Below, piece by piece: positions 1-8,483 of a stretch of 38,022 nucleotides of DNA. Each line of letters begins with the position of its first letter. The first letter of the stretch is position 1. Location of the stretch: positions 1 through 38,022 of the forward strand of contig JAKAUR010000034.1 in the NCBI GenBank assembly GCA_021827665.1, in the 5' to 3' direction. The position numbers and the translations under genes were made by a program. The notes beneath the pieces were generated by a model. The model was not told the origin of the DNA and made no database searches. It was given only the letters and a program-made list of their open reading frames with translations. The stretch is from Microcaldota archaeon (GTDB lineage: Archaea; Micrarchaeota; Micrarchaeia; Micrarchaeales; Micrarchaeaceae).

Positions 1-1
1 T

Positions 2-331
2 CCGCTCGTCAAGAGCGTGTGCAATTCTGACGAGTTCAAAGCCGTCAAGATAGAGATAGAAACGTTCAGCAGGGAGGACCCCGCAGAACCGACAAGCATG
101 GATTCCGAGGTAGTGAAGAGGCTGCTCAGGAGCATAAAAGAAGTAATGAGCGTAGACGCGAAGCCCATGGGCGTAGGCGGAGGAACGTGCGCGGCATTCT
201 TCAGACATAAGGGCTTTCCGTCGGTAGCGTGGGGCACAGAGGCGGAGGATGTGGCGCACCAACCCAATGAGTATTGCAGGATAGATGACATGGTGAACGA
301 TGCAAAGGTATTCGCCAATATGTGCCTGTGA
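2..331 (+). CDS. M20-family metallopeptidase, C-terminal fragment (DapE/ArgE-like)
   Basis: The reading frame is open back to the window edge, so only the C-terminal ~109 residues are present; the GTG at 17 is internal. The segment GVGGGTCAAFFRHKGFPSVAWG followed by DVAHQPNEY is the typical end of M20 di-zinc amidohydrolases such as succinyl-diaminopimelate desuccinylase or acetylornithine deacetylase. The His of the AHQPNE motif is a metal ligand in that family. The substrate cannot be told from this fragment, and many archaeal members are general aminoacylases or carboxypeptidases. It converges on alaS with a 31-base gap. Confidence 0.8.
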   Translation, partial: PLVKSVCNSDEFKAVKIEIETFSREDPAEPTSMDSEVVKRLLRSIKEVMSVDAKPMGVGGGTCAAFFRHKGFPSVAWGTEAEDVAHQPNEYCRIDDMVNDAKVFANMCL

Positions 332-362
332 ATATCTTTACCGCATAGGGCAGGGCTTAGCC

Positions 363-3032
363 TTATTTTATGAGCATGCCTTGAGCTATGCGCTTTGAGC
401 CGCCTCCCCTGAATTCCTTGGCCTTGAGCTTCGCAAGGCTTGACTTAAGGAATTCGCTTGCGTCCTTTCCTGAATCGTTTCCTGATATGCATACGACGTT
501 TCCGGAATTGTTGTATAGTATTATTATCCTTGATGTATCCGTATCGACAACCTTTGTGGCTATCTGCCTGAGCGCATCCATGCCGTAATCCATTTTCTCT
601 ATTATCGACTTTTCCTTTGAAGACAAAAGCTTTTCGGCAGCTCCGGATGCTTCGCTTGCTTTCATTGATTCTATTGAGTTTTTGTATTCTGAGAGCTGCT
701 TCGACATCTGCGATAGCGCATCAGTCAGCTTAGAACCGTCCGTTCCGATAATCTTTGCAGCTTCTGAAAGCTTATCCTCCATCGCGCTTATGTGCTTGTA
801 CGATGCAAGCCCGGCGACATACTCTAGCCTGTCTATGCCGTCGTGTATCCTTTGCGATCCGATTATTTTTATTGTTCCTATTATGGATTCCATGCCCATG
901 GCGTGTATGCCGCCGCACGCCTCAGCATCTATCAATTTCCCTTGCATGTCGGTTATCTCGACAATCCTTGGCCTAGCAACTGGGACTCCGTGTCCCTGAT
1001 ATATTGAGAATCCGAATTTTGATTCTGCATCCTTCCTGTCCATCTCCTGCATTTTTACTTTTATCCCGTTCTGCAAATAGGAGTTTGCAGTTGCTTCTAT
1101 GTCTTTTATTTGCTTGTCGCTTAGCTTTTCGTAATGCGCTATGTCTATATGCGCCTTTGAAACCCCCTTGTGCGCTCCTTCCTGCCATGCATGCTTTCCG
1201 AGCACGCTTCTCGCTGCCGCGCTTATCAGATGCGTAGCCGTATGATGCGCTATCAGCTGCATCCTTCTTTTCTTGTCGACTACGCAATGGACCTTCGAAC
1301 CGGCCTTGAAGCCCGGCTTGCCGTCAAGCAGATGTATTATCACTCCGTTCTGTGACTGTACGTCTTTGACGTTTATGCCATTTATGGTGCCGTGGTCTGC
1401 CTCTTGGCCGCCGCTTTCGGCGTAGAAAGGAGTCTTGTCGAGAACCACCATATCGGAGCTGCACAGGAGCACCTTTGAGTCGGATTCTAGAGTGAAGTCA
1501 TAGAAAAGCTTTTCGGTGCTTTTGAGTCCAGAAACGTCCAAATCGAAGCGGTCTTTTTTCTTGGCCTTCTCTGTGAAGTCCCCCTTTATTATGCTGGAGT
1601 ACGAGCTTTCAGGCAGTTTGAGCGTTATCCCTTTGGATGCCGCTACGCTGTTTATCAGGTCAGGAGTTATGCCGTTGCTTTCGTAGAGAACTCTCATCCT
1701 TTCTGGAGTTATCTTCTCATGCTTTTCTATTATCGTGTTTATAGTCTTTATGGCCGAAGTTCTCGTGTTCTCGTAACGTTCCTTCTCTACCCTTATTACA
1801 TCTTCGAGCTCGTCTATGCTGCCGGAGAGCTCAGGATACATGTGCGACATGGACTTGGCTATTATCTCCATTAGCTCCCTCATGTCGAAATCCATGCGGT
1901 ACCTTGACCTGAAATCAAATATCCTCCTTAGTATTATCCTTAGGTTGTAGCCTCCCCCGACATTGCTCGGCAGCGCTCCGTCAGTTATGGCGAACAGCAG
2001 CGTTTTCGCATGATCTGCTATGGCGTACGCGGCCTGCATCGGCTTTATTATCGTAGCGTAGTCCTTTGCGCTTATGCCTGCTGCCTCTACCGCCTTGAGC
2101 TCGACATCTTCGAACGACTTGGTTTCGCTCAGGTCTATACGGCCGAACTGTCCAGCAACCTTGGAATAAAGCTCCCTGTCCGGAGTTATGCCGCTCTTTT
2201 TGTATATGTAGGCAAGCGCCTCTTTGAATATCGGATCATATGCGGTCTGCGCACCGCTTTTGAACCAGACAAGCCTCTCAAGCCCCCAGCCCACATCAAC
2301 AACCTTTCCGGAGAGCTCGCGCCTGACTCCGTTGTTATATTCAAACTGCGTGAACACGTTGTTGACCATTTCAAGTCCTCCGGAAAAGGCTTCAAGGCTT
2401 GGCCCGAATTCTGAGAAGTCGCCCATCGCCCACACGTCTTCCACGTATGTTATATCCTTCTTTTTTACTCCTACGATTTTTGTTAGTGCATCGTAGTTAA
2501 GTTCTATCGTCCTGTCCCTCCAATAGCCCTCTTTGGGATAATTAAAGGCGGTCTGCCCTGCCATAATGAATGAGGTGAAGTGCCTACCGGTTACCCCAGT
2601 GTTTGGTATGTCATTGAACCTGAGGCACATCTGTGGCACGAGAAGGGGATTGGCGCTGTACTCAAAATTCATGTTGCCATTTTCTATCCTCTGGAAATCC
2701 TGTATGCTTGCTATGGTAAAATAAAGATCCTGGCGCCATCTGCTTACGACAGGGTATCGCTCTATCACTGTGTGGCTGTTGTCTTCGAAGAATTTTGCGA
2801 ACTTGGACCAGAATTGTTCAAGCGACACGTCTTCTGGGCTCTTTTTCATGAAGCTGTACCCCTCGTGCTCCGAATCGCCGCAATATTCCCTTGATTCGTC
2901 AGCGGTCCAGAAAAACTTTCCGCAGCCTTTGCACTGCCTGCGCGTGAATCCTTCGTTTTTGAAAAGCTCGGTATTGTAGTAAAAATTGGGCTTTTCGGAA
3001 AATTCCTTTCTTAATGATTCCTTGTCAAGCAT
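363..3032 (-). CDS. alaS: Alanyl-tRNA synthetase (archaeal type)
   Basis: Class II synthetase that charges tRNA-Ala. The protein begins with the archaeal N-terminal Cys-rich element (CKGCGKFFW...YCGD), followed by the catalytic core (residues ~60-310), the tRNA-recognition region, an editing domain with the HHTATHL zinc/editing motif near residue 600 and CGGIHAMG near 705, and a C-terminal coiled/DHHA1-like tail ending in RGGGSKRIAQG. The length of 889 aa is normal for archaea. The ORF track starts at GTG 3041, but I prefer ATG 3032 because GTGAT (complementary to the 16S 3' end) lies 4 nt before it. The upstream nuclease gene ends at 3042, so the two are co-transcribed. The overlapping ORFs at 388-1355 and 2010-2979 are shadows. 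Confidence 0.96.
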   Translation of the reverse strand: MLDKESLRKEFSEKPNFYYNTELFKNEGFTRRQCKGCGKFFWTADESREYCGDSEHEGYSFMKKSPEDVSLEQFWSKFAKFFEDNSHTVIERYPVVSRWRQDLYFTIASIQDFQRIENGNMNFEYSANPLLVPQMCLRFNDIPNTGVTGRHFTSFIMAGQTAFNYPKEGYWRDRTIELNYDALTKIVGVKKKDITYVEDVWAMGDFSEFGPSLEAFSGGLEMVNNVFTQFEYNNGVRRELSGKVVDVGWGLERLVWFKSGAQTAYDPIFKEALAYIYKKSGITPDRELYSKVAGQFGRIDLSETKSFEDVELKAVEAAGISAKDYATIIKPMQAAYAIADHAKTLLFAITDGALPSNVGGGYNLRIILRRIFDFRSRYRMDFDMRELMEIIAKSMSHMYPELSGSIDELEDVIRVEKERYENTRTSAIKTINTIIEKHEKITPERMRVLYESNGITPDLINSVAASKGITLKLPESSYSSIIKGDFTEKAKKKDRFDLDVSGLKSTEKLFYDFTLESDSKVLLCSSDMVVLDKTPFYAESGGQEADHGTINGINVKDVQSQNGVIIHLLDGKPGFKAGSKVHCVVDKKRRMQLIAHHTATHLISAAARSVLGKHAWQEGAHKGVSKAHIDIAHYEKLSDKQIKDIEATANSYLQNGIKVKMQEMDRKDAESKFGFSIYQGHGVPVARPRIVEITDMQGKLIDAEACGGIHAMGMESIIGTIKIIGSQRIHDGIDRLEYVAGLASYKHISAMEDKLSEAAKIIGTDGSKLTDALSQMSKQLSEYKNSIESMKASEASGAAEKLLSSKEKSIIEKMDYGMDALRQIATKVVDTDTSRIIILYNNSGNVVCISGNDSGKDASEFLKSSLAKLKAKEFRGGGSKRIAQGMLIK

Positions 3033-3041
3033 GCCAATCAC

Positions 3042-3935
3042 TCACAGGGTTTTTTGAGCAGACCAAACCTTGCACTCCTTGCCGAAGAATGCGCAGTAGT
3101 CGCACTTCCATTTCTCTTCGTATGGAACCGGCAAGGCCTCCCTCTCGCCGCTCCAATATTTAAGCGCGAAATTTATAGTCCCGTCGAGTTCGTCTTCGGA
3201 CACCTTGAACTTGTAGTTGTCTATCTTCTTCCCGGTATATTGGTTTATGTATCGTATAACCAAGGTTTCGCTTAGATGTCCTATGCCCCTGTACAACCTG
3301 AAGAACTTTTCGGTTATTTCCGGCAGCGACTGCATGTTTTTTGGTATTTTGAGGGCATCGAGCTGTCTTTCGAACTCTTTGGTGACGCTGAGCCTGTGTA
3401 TCCCGTATTCCTTTGAAAAAACGTCTTCGTTGTATGTCCCGGATATTATGTCGCCAAGAAGCTTTTTGTAAAGTATTACCTGGGCCCTGTGGGATTTTAT
3501 TTGTGCCTCGGACGGCAGCTTGTCCGTTGCCCTTGTCTTGTCTTCGACTATTACGACGTTGCCGCTGGATATCAGGAGCTCGTCCATTTTTCCAACTACC
3601 CTGTATTTGCCAAGGTTCCCGTAAAGAAGAAGCTCCCTTGACTTCTTGTTTTTCTTCAAAGTCTCAAGCGCTTCATAAGTGGTGTAGAGGCTTTTGTACA
3701 TGAAGTCAGCATAGCTTTTAGTCTGAAGCACTATTGGGATGTTTGTCTCGTTCTCCATCTCCTCGTGTATTTCCTTTCCCTTCATTATTTCCTTTGTTAT
3801 GGACGGGCCTATGAGGTAGTTGAGTTCCATCTGCTTCTCGCACCAGTATTGCGCGGCTATGTCAGTAGCGCGAATACTTTTCTTTCCAAGCCTTTGCAAT
3901 GCATCCAATAAATCAGCCCGCCTACCTCTCTTCAT
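3042..3935 (-). CDS. Cas4/Exo5-like PD-(D/E)XK nuclease with Fe-S cysteines
   Basis: The 297-aa protein shows all elements of the Cas4/Exo5 branch of RecB-like nucleases. These are an N-terminal Cys (YWCEKQ), a His motif (GKEIHEEME), the metal-binding Asp (GKMDELL), the E-x-K motif (IVEDKTR), a QxxxY helix (QVILYKK), and a C-terminal cluster CDYC-x6-C. Four cysteines in this arrangement hold a [4Fe-4S] cluster in known family members. The expected activity is ssDNA exonuclease in repair or replication. No CRISPR array or other cas gene is visible here, so an Exo5-like housekeeping role is more likely than adaptation. It lies directly upstream of alaS, with stop and alaS GTG adjacent. Start is ATG 3935. 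Confidence 0.8.
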   Translation of the reverse strand: MKRGRRADLLDALQRLGKKSIRATDIAAQYWCEKQMELNYLIGPSITKEIMKGKEIHEEMENETNIPIVLQTKSYADFMYKSLYTTYEALETLKKNKKSRELLLYGNLGKYRVVGKMDELLISSGNVVIVEDKTRATDKLPSEAQIKSHRAQVILYKKLLGDIISGTYNEDVFSKEYGIHRLSVTKEFERQLDALKIPKNMQSLPEITEKFFRLYRGIGHLSETLVIRYINQYTGKKIDNYKFKVSEDELDGTINFALKYWSGEREALPVPYEEKWKCDYCAFFGKECKVWSAQKTL

Positions 3936-4016
3936 AGCCTTAGCTCAGCGATTACCTCATTCATCATATGCTATGAATTGCATTATAGGTTATAAATAAG
4001 TTTTGTGGCTGCGTCG

Positions 4017-4634
4017 CTATTTTTGTCTTGTCATCCTTGACATGGCAAACCTGTATAGCACATATAGCACTATGGCGAAAGCACCTATCGCCGTCAGGGT
4101 TATTACCGCGTTGTGCGTGGTGAGCGCCTTCATGCCGAATATTATTAGCACTATGTCATATATGCCGGTTCCAAGTATCGAATAGGCATAGAACTTTTTC
4201 TGAGGCATCTTGGCAAACCCTGCCGGAAGGCTCATGATTGTCCTAAGCACGGGTATGAAACGCGTGAAAAAGACCGAAGCGACGCCGTTCTTGTCGAACC
4301 ACCTGTCGAACGCATCAAGCTGTTCCTGGCTTATGTGGAATAGTTTCAGGTGCTTGTACACAACGTCCTTTCCGAGAAAATACCCTATGTAGTAGTCTAT
4401 CGCCAGGCCTCCGATGCTCCCGAGCAGGGCCGCTATGTAGACAGGTACGAACGAAAGAGTGTGCTGTGCTACAAGAACCCCAGCGAGTGGAAGCACAACC
4501 TCACTAGGAACCGGAAGGGACGAACCCTCCAAAAGCATCAATCCGAATATCGCGAAGTATCCATATTGTGCGATCAGGGCGTTTATTGTCCCGTAGGCGT
4601 TTGAGAGTATCGAGAGCAGAGCCAGTTCAATCAT
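4017..4634 (-). CDS. DedA/SNARE-associated (VTT-domain) membrane protein
   Basis: The 205-aa protein has about five hydrophobic segments and the DedA signature: a re-entrant GSSLPVPSEVVLPLAG loop, the FFTRFIPVLRT motif with conserved Arg residues, and PAGFAKMP. DedA proteins are polytopic membrane proteins implicated in lipid (undecaprenyl- or dolichyl-phosphate) flipping and proton-dependent membrane homeostasis; the exact archaeal role is not established. ATG 4634 is the start. It is a single gene between a convergent-free upstream region and the nuclease gene. Confidence 0.9.
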   Translation of the reverse strand: MIELALLSILSNAYGTINALIAQYGYFAIFGLMLLEGSSLPVPSEVVLPLAGVLVAQHTLSFVPVYIAALLGSIGGLAIDYYIGYFLGKDVVYKHLKLFHISQEQLDAFDRWFDKNGVASVFFTRFIPVLRTIMSLPAGFAKMPQKKFYAYSILGTGIYDIVLIIFGMKALTTHNAVITLTAIGAFAIVLYVLYRFAMSRMTRQK

Positions 4635-4679
4635 TGGAATCCATATTGTTTTTGCGGTTGGATTTAAAAATACGCTTGG

Positions 4680-5594
4680 TTAGCCGACTTCTGCGGGGCA
4701 TGGTATTGGATGCGTCCTCGTGACCTTGAATAAAGCATACTGGCCGGCATAACTGGCATTATGCAGATATGCTATGTAGCCGGAGCATGAAAAACCAACC
4801 TCCTGCCCGTTGTGAAATGTTTCTTTTGCCGGCTTTACCGTTGCATTTGAGATTATTCCGTAGTACGGATATACCAGCCCGGTTATTGTACCGTTTGGAT
4901 TAACTTGCGACAAGACGAAGTTCAGCAGGCGTGAGCCGTCGCTGCAGCTCGTGTAGCTGCTTTGGTTTATCGATATTGGAAGGCCCGTGCCGCAGCCGTC
5001 CAGAGTAGTCGTTGAGTTTAGATACGTTCCAGGCAATAAATTTATCGAATAGTTTGCAGTAGAATTTGCTGGTCCGGTGCGCAAGCCGTATGATCTTGAA
5101 ATCGCCAGTATGAACATGGGGCACGCCAGACCTGGGAAACAGTACGGGCTTTCGGATCCCTTTACGGTGACAGTATAATTAGAGTATGGCCTGAGCCCGG
5201 TAAAAAGCATATGCGTTTCGTTGTCTGGAACCACTATGGTTCCGTTAAGTTCCGTGCTTGAGCTTATAGTAATGGGCCCTGATGCAGTGCCTATGCCCTT
5301 TACCTCACTGGAATTGAGAGAGTAAAGTTTAGGGCCAAGCTCTGCACGCTGTGATTCGTTGAATCCGTTACCGGATACCGTGACTACAAAACTCTCCACG
5401 GAATACGCAGGGGCAGTTATATAGATATTGAGGCCGGCTTTAGGGGCTTGAGGGGCTATGCTTGTGGGGGGTGTGCTTGGAATAGATTTTGTTATTGAAT
5501 ATATTGCGAACGATTCGAGCACTAGCGCTGCCGCCAAAATCATTATGGCTGCAACAAAGATGTAAGAGGCATCGTTTTTCGATTTTCCAGCCAT
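4680..5594 (-). CDS. Membrane-anchored extracytoplasmic protein, unknown function
   Basis: The 304-aa protein starts at ATG 5594, which has GGTGG 4 nt upstream; the ORF-track start at 5609 lacks such a site. A short basic N-terminus is followed by one hydrophobic helix (residues ~11-35) and a Pro/Thr-rich linker (SIPSTPPTSIAPQAP), then about 250 residues rich in Ser, Thr, Asn and Gly with many N-x-S/T sequons and several cysteines. The pattern suggests a signal-anchored, possibly N-glycosylated surface protein with beta-rich, Ig-like segments (VVTVSGNGF; YSNYTVTVKG). I do not recognise a family. The end lies 46 bases from dedA, on the same strand. Confidence 0.6.
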   Translation of the reverse strand: MAGKSKNDASYIFVAAIMILAAALVLESFAIYSITKSIPSTPPTSIAPQAPKAGLNIYITAPAYSVESFVVTVSGNGFNESQRAELGPKLYSLNSSEVKGIGTASGPITISSSTELNGTIVVPDNETHMLFTGLRPYSNYTVTVKGSESPYCFPGLACPMFILAISRSYGLRTGPANSTANYSINLLPGTYLNSTTTLDGCGTGLPISINQSSYTSCSDGSRLLNFVLSQVNPNGTITGLVYPYYGIISNATVKPAKETFHNGQEVGFSCSGYIAYLHNASYAGQYALFKVTRTHPIPCPAEVG

Positions 5595-5670
5595 TTTACC
5601 ACCATGCAAAACAATATTTATTATAGGGGCAAATAATAAATGAGAGTAAGGGACTGTGAGGTTTTGTTTT

Positions 5671-6693
5671 ATGCATATAGTGAAATTTTACCACGGGGAG
5701 GGCGTCATGAGGCTTAAGCTCGACACGCTGGAAGACCTTTGGACCGTACAGCGCATAGTATTCCCGGACGATCTGGTAAAGTCCAAGAGCCTCAGGAAGT
5801 TCAAGGCCAACGAAACAGATATCGGAGAGCTAAAGGAGGTAATCATAACTTTACGCGTTGAGAAGACCGAGCTCGACAAGAACGCACTGCGGTTAAGGAT
5901 AATGGGCAAGATAGTCGAAGGCAAGCCCGAGCAATACATAAGGCTTAACAGCTACCATACGCTCAACATAGCGCCGTCGGACACGCTTGACATAATAAAG
6001 GGTGCGTGGCCTGATTACCTGGTGGACGTGATAAGGAATGCGGTCGGAGACACGAAAAAGCCAAGGCTTGGCATAATAATGGTAGACGACGAGAAGGCTC
6101 TTCCGGCCTATCTTCTTGGATATGGCATGGAGTTCAGGAACGAGATCTACAGCAACCTGAGCAAAAGGATGACGCAGAAGGACTTCCAGGAACAGCAGAG
6201 GAAGTTCTACGAAGCTATAACCGGAACGATAAAAAGCATGGATGTCGACACCGTTATAGTTGCAGGTCCGGGATTCACGAAGGATGATGTCCGCGCATAT
6301 ATCGAAGCTAAGCAGGAGAAGATAGACAAGCGCATAATATACCAGCAGGCAAGCAATACGGAAAGATCTGGGGTATATGAGATAATACGCAGCTCGGAGG
6401 TTGAAAACCTCCTCAGGAGCGAGCACATAAGAAGCGAATTTGCGGTGATGGAAGAATTTCTGAAGGGGCTTTCGTCAGGGACATCGAAATACGGAATAAG
6501 TAATGTCGCAGCAGCCATTGACGACTATGCGGCTGGCACCCTCATAGTCAACGACTCCATGCTCGGAAACCAGGATGTGCAAAAGATACTGGCAAAGGCC
6601 GAATCGATGCACATAAAGATAGAAATCTTCAACTCCATGGACGAGGTGGGGAGCCAACTTGCTTCGTTTAAGGGGATTGCCTCAATAGCGTGA
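5671..6693 (+). CDS. pelA: Pelota (aPelota/Dom34), mRNA surveillance and ribosome rescue
   Basis: The 340-aa protein aligns in layout with Pelota: an N-terminal Sm-like domain (DTLEDLWTVQRIV), a central eRF1-like domain 2 (LGIIMVDDEKA) and a C-terminal eRF1 domain 3 (GISNVAAAIDDYAAGTLIVNDSML). It is an eRF1 paralogue that binds the A site of stalled ribosomes and acts with aABCE1 to split them. I chose ATG 5671, not 5656 (GTG) or ATG 5707, because MHIVKFYHGEG supplies the first beta strands of the Pelota N-domain and GTGAGG lies 9 nt upstream. The later ATG has a strong GGAGG but would cut the conserved strand. Confidence 0.93.
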   Translation: MHIVKFYHGEGVMRLKLDTLEDLWTVQRIVFPDDLVKSKSLRKFKANETDIGELKEVIITLRVEKTELDKNALRLRIMGKIVEGKPEQYIRLNSYHTLNIAPSDTLDIIKGAWPDYLVDVIRNAVGDTKKPRLGIIMVDDEKALPAYLLGYGMEFRNEIYSNLSKRMTQKDFQEQQRKFYEAITGTIKSMDVDTVIVAGPGFTKDDVRAYIEAKQEKIDKRIIYQQASNTERSGVYEIIRSSEVENLLRSEHIRSEFAVMEEFLKGLSSGTSKYGISNVAAAIDDYAAGTLIVNDSMLGNQDVQKILAKAESMHIKIEIFNSMDEVGSQLASFKGIASIA

Positions 6694-6709
6694 CGTCGCG
6701 ACGCGTTAT

Positions 6710-7771
6710 TTACACCTTCTCTTCTTCCACGAGACGGATTGCATCGTGTATTGCACCGTAGGTGTCGCCGCCGTAAAATTCTTTCACGATCCACTCCATG
6801 CCAAACGCTTCCCAGTCGCGGTAGGATAGCCCGTACGGGTTTTTATGTAAAACGTTTGAAAGCCACAATGTTGATTTTGCCCTGATTGTCTTGTCAAGAA
6901 AGAGCGACTTTGGAGGATCTTCCATTTCCCACAACTCAAAACCTTTAACCGAGTCTGATACGGCAAGCCCGACGAGCAGTTTGTTTTCGTCCTCTGGCTT
7001 TATGAAGTTTTTCAGAAACGCTTGACTCTGCATATAGTATGACAACAGCAGTTCCATTCCGAAGATTTCGAAACTTTTATAGGTCAATGACTTAGGCGAC
7101 CCAGTTAGTTTTATCAGAGCAGATATTGCTGCGCGCCTTTTGTTTTGGTTGTTTACGAAAGCTTTGTCTAGGTATTTATCTGCCAGGGTCTTCATGGAGC
7201 CGCTTTCTATAAAATCAGGCTGCGCAAATATTATTGCGTCGAAAGCGTTGCTGTAGAACGAAAGCGCGAAACTTACACCGCTTTGCTCGAAATCGTTCTC
7301 GGTTACAATTCCAGATTTCTTTTTTATGAGCCACTTTATAGCTTCATCTGCGGTTTCCCTGTTTCTTGATATGGTGCCGTTCAAACTCCTCATGTCCCAA
7401 AGGTTTATTTCAAGCTCCGGATACGCCTCTTTAAGAGCGTTGAAAACTGCGGGAAAACTTACGCGTTTTACCGAATATACCTTCAGCATGTCTATTAGAC
7501 CCATTTTGAAAAAGTCTTCGTTTTTAAGGTCTAGCGGTGATATCTGCATTACCTCCACTAGCTTGCGCACGGATTTTATCCTGTCTTCCTTGTTGTTCCA
7601 GCGAGTATTGACCTTTAGCTTGCCGTCTCCGTCTCTGATTACATATCCTTCAGATTCCATCCATGAGATGAATTCCGCTTTTGCGGGCCTGGAAAATTCT
7701 TTTCTGGATAAAGACGAAAGTCCTTCGTACACGTCTTTGTCAGCGGTCGCGGGTTCCTTCTTTATTTCCAT
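6710..7771 (-). CDS. Uncharacterised protein with four internal ~55-residue repeats
   Basis: I do not recognise a named family. The 353 residues contain four degenerate repeats, at about 59-119, 136-186, 207-255 and 294-347. Each has an Asn/Lys-Arg-rich helix, then a core of the form L-x-x-x-(D/S)-(F/W)-E-x-(F/S)-G-(M/V)-x-x-x-(L/V)-x-x-(Y/F), then a helix with A-(I/L)-x-x-A. Examples are LTYKSFEIFGMELLLSYY and LSYRDWEAFGMEWIVKEF. Such a regular helical repeat suggests a binding or scaffold protein. No signal peptide, membrane segment or catalytic motif is visible. It converges with pelA (16-base gap). AGGT lies 5 nt before ATG 7771, and an AT-rich TATA-like stretch lies ~30 bases further up. 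Confidence 0.6.
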   Translation of the reverse strand: MEIKKEPATADKDVYEGLSSLSRKEFSRPAKAEFISWMESEGYVIRDGDGKLKVNTRWNNKEDRIKSVRKLVEVMQISPLDLKNEDFFKMGLIDMLKVYSVKRVSFPAVFNALKEAYPELEINLWDMRSLNGTISRNRETADEAIKWLIKKKSGIVTENDFEQSGVSFALSFYSNAFDAIIFAQPDFIESGSMKTLADKYLDKAFVNNQNKRRAAISALIKLTGSPKSLTYKSFEIFGMELLLSYYMQSQAFLKNFIKPEDENKLLVGLAVSDSVKGFELWEMEDPPKSLFLDKTIRAKSTLWLSNVLHKNPYGLSYRDWEAFGMEWIVKEFYGGDTYGAIHDAIRLVEEEKV

Positions 7772-8077
7772 GAAAACCTGATGACTTGTATGTTTTGTAA
7801 ATATTTATTCTTTGGGTTGAAGCTATTCGTGCACCGACGTTGCTGCACATAAGGTTTAAATATTGTTGCTCTGGTTTAAACATAACACAATGTGCTTTAG
7901 CAAATAGGCAGCAAATGGAACTGGTGTGAAAAAAATGCAATTCGCAGTGCTGTGGAGAAGTTTTGTCTCATCCTTTATAGGCAGCGACTGCATTGCAAAT
8001 AATTCAATGATTAAGTACACACCATTGAACCATTTGGCTGCATAAACCCTCTTTAAAAAAATTTCTGAGGTGTTTAT
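7772..8077. other. 306-base intergenic region with divergent promoters
   Basis: No convincing gene. The left end carries a TATA-like AATAAATATTTAC (minus strand) for the repeat protein. The right end carries CTTTAAAAAAAT and then AGGTG ahead of the winged-helix gene. Short ORFs exist (a 36-codon plus-strand frame at 7935-8045 and two overlapping minus-strand frames), but they have no recognisable content or ribosome-binding site. The winged-helix protein might bind here to control itself or its neighbour; I see no clear operator palindrome. Confidence 0.4.
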
Positions 8078-8440
8078 GTGGGCCAAATGGTATTTAGTGT
8101 AGAGAAGGGTTTGTTGAGACTTACAGAGCGTGAGCAGCTCGTGATTCTTGAGATAGGAAGCGACGCCATAGACAGCGCGAGCAGCTTCGTGGGGTACATA
8201 AGCGATACCTACAGCATATCTAAAAGCTCGGTGTGGTACCTGCTCAACAGGCTTAAGGAGAAGGGATTGCTTGATTTCGCCAGCAGGGACGAGCCGGGGA
8301 AGCCTTTGAAGCTTACCCAGCTCGGCAAAAGCACGCTCGAAGACATAAATGCAAACGGAAAGGACCTGATGGCAAGGTACGAGAGCGTGTCCCTGGCTTA
8401 CAGCGCTAAGAATGAGAGCTTTGGTGCTTACAGGTTTTAA
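8078..8440 (+). CDS. Winged-helix DNA-binding protein (MarR/PadR-like regulator)
   Basis: The 120-aa protein has a helix-turn-helix core (SISKSSVWYLLNRLKEKGLL), where SSVWYLLNRL is the recognition helix, and a wing (DFASRDEPGKPLKLTQLGKSTL) ending in the usual LTxxG turn. This is the small winged-helix layout of MarR/PadR-type archaeal repressors. GTG 8078 is preferred because AGGTG sits 5 nt before it; ATG 8087 in the same frame would be 14 nt away, and the ATG at 8076 is out of frame and quickly stopped. No ligand-binding domain is present, so the effector is unknown. It is followed by a strong hairpin terminator. Confidence 0.75.
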   Translation: MGQMVFSVEKGLLRLTEREQLVILEIGSDAIDSASSFVGYISDTYSISKSSVWYLLNRLKEKGLLDFASRDEPGKPLKLTQLGKSTLEDINANGKDLMARYESVSLAYSAKNESFGAYRF

Positions 8441-8456
8441 GCCTTGGGTGGATAAG

Positions 8457-8483
8457 AGCCCCGGCGGTATATTCCGCCGGGCT
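8457..8483 (+). terminator. Hairpin terminator between convergent genes
   Basis: The stem CCCGGCGG / CCGCCGGG (8 bp, 6-nt loop TATATT) extends by an AGC/GCT arm with one bulged C and is followed on the plus strand by ACTTCTTTTT. It sits 16 bases past the winged-helix stop and overlaps the stop codon of the convergent ogt gene, so it may serve both transcripts. GC-rich hairpins are not required for archaeal termination, so the function is inferred. Confidence 0.55.

Noticed and set aside
973-1287. 104-aa minus-strand ORF inside alaS and the many 60-130 aa frames over conserved genes
   Set aside because: Each lies out of frame or antisense within a gene whose conserved motifs are read in another frame.
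3042-3935. CRISPR-Cas locus suggested by the Cas4-like gene
   Set aside because: No direct repeats with regular spacers and no other cas gene were seen in the window.
7856-8086. 76-aa minus-strand ORF and other short frames in the 7.8-8.08 kb gap
   Set aside because: No ribosome-binding site, no recognisable sequence, and overlap with the promoter region of the winged-helix gene.
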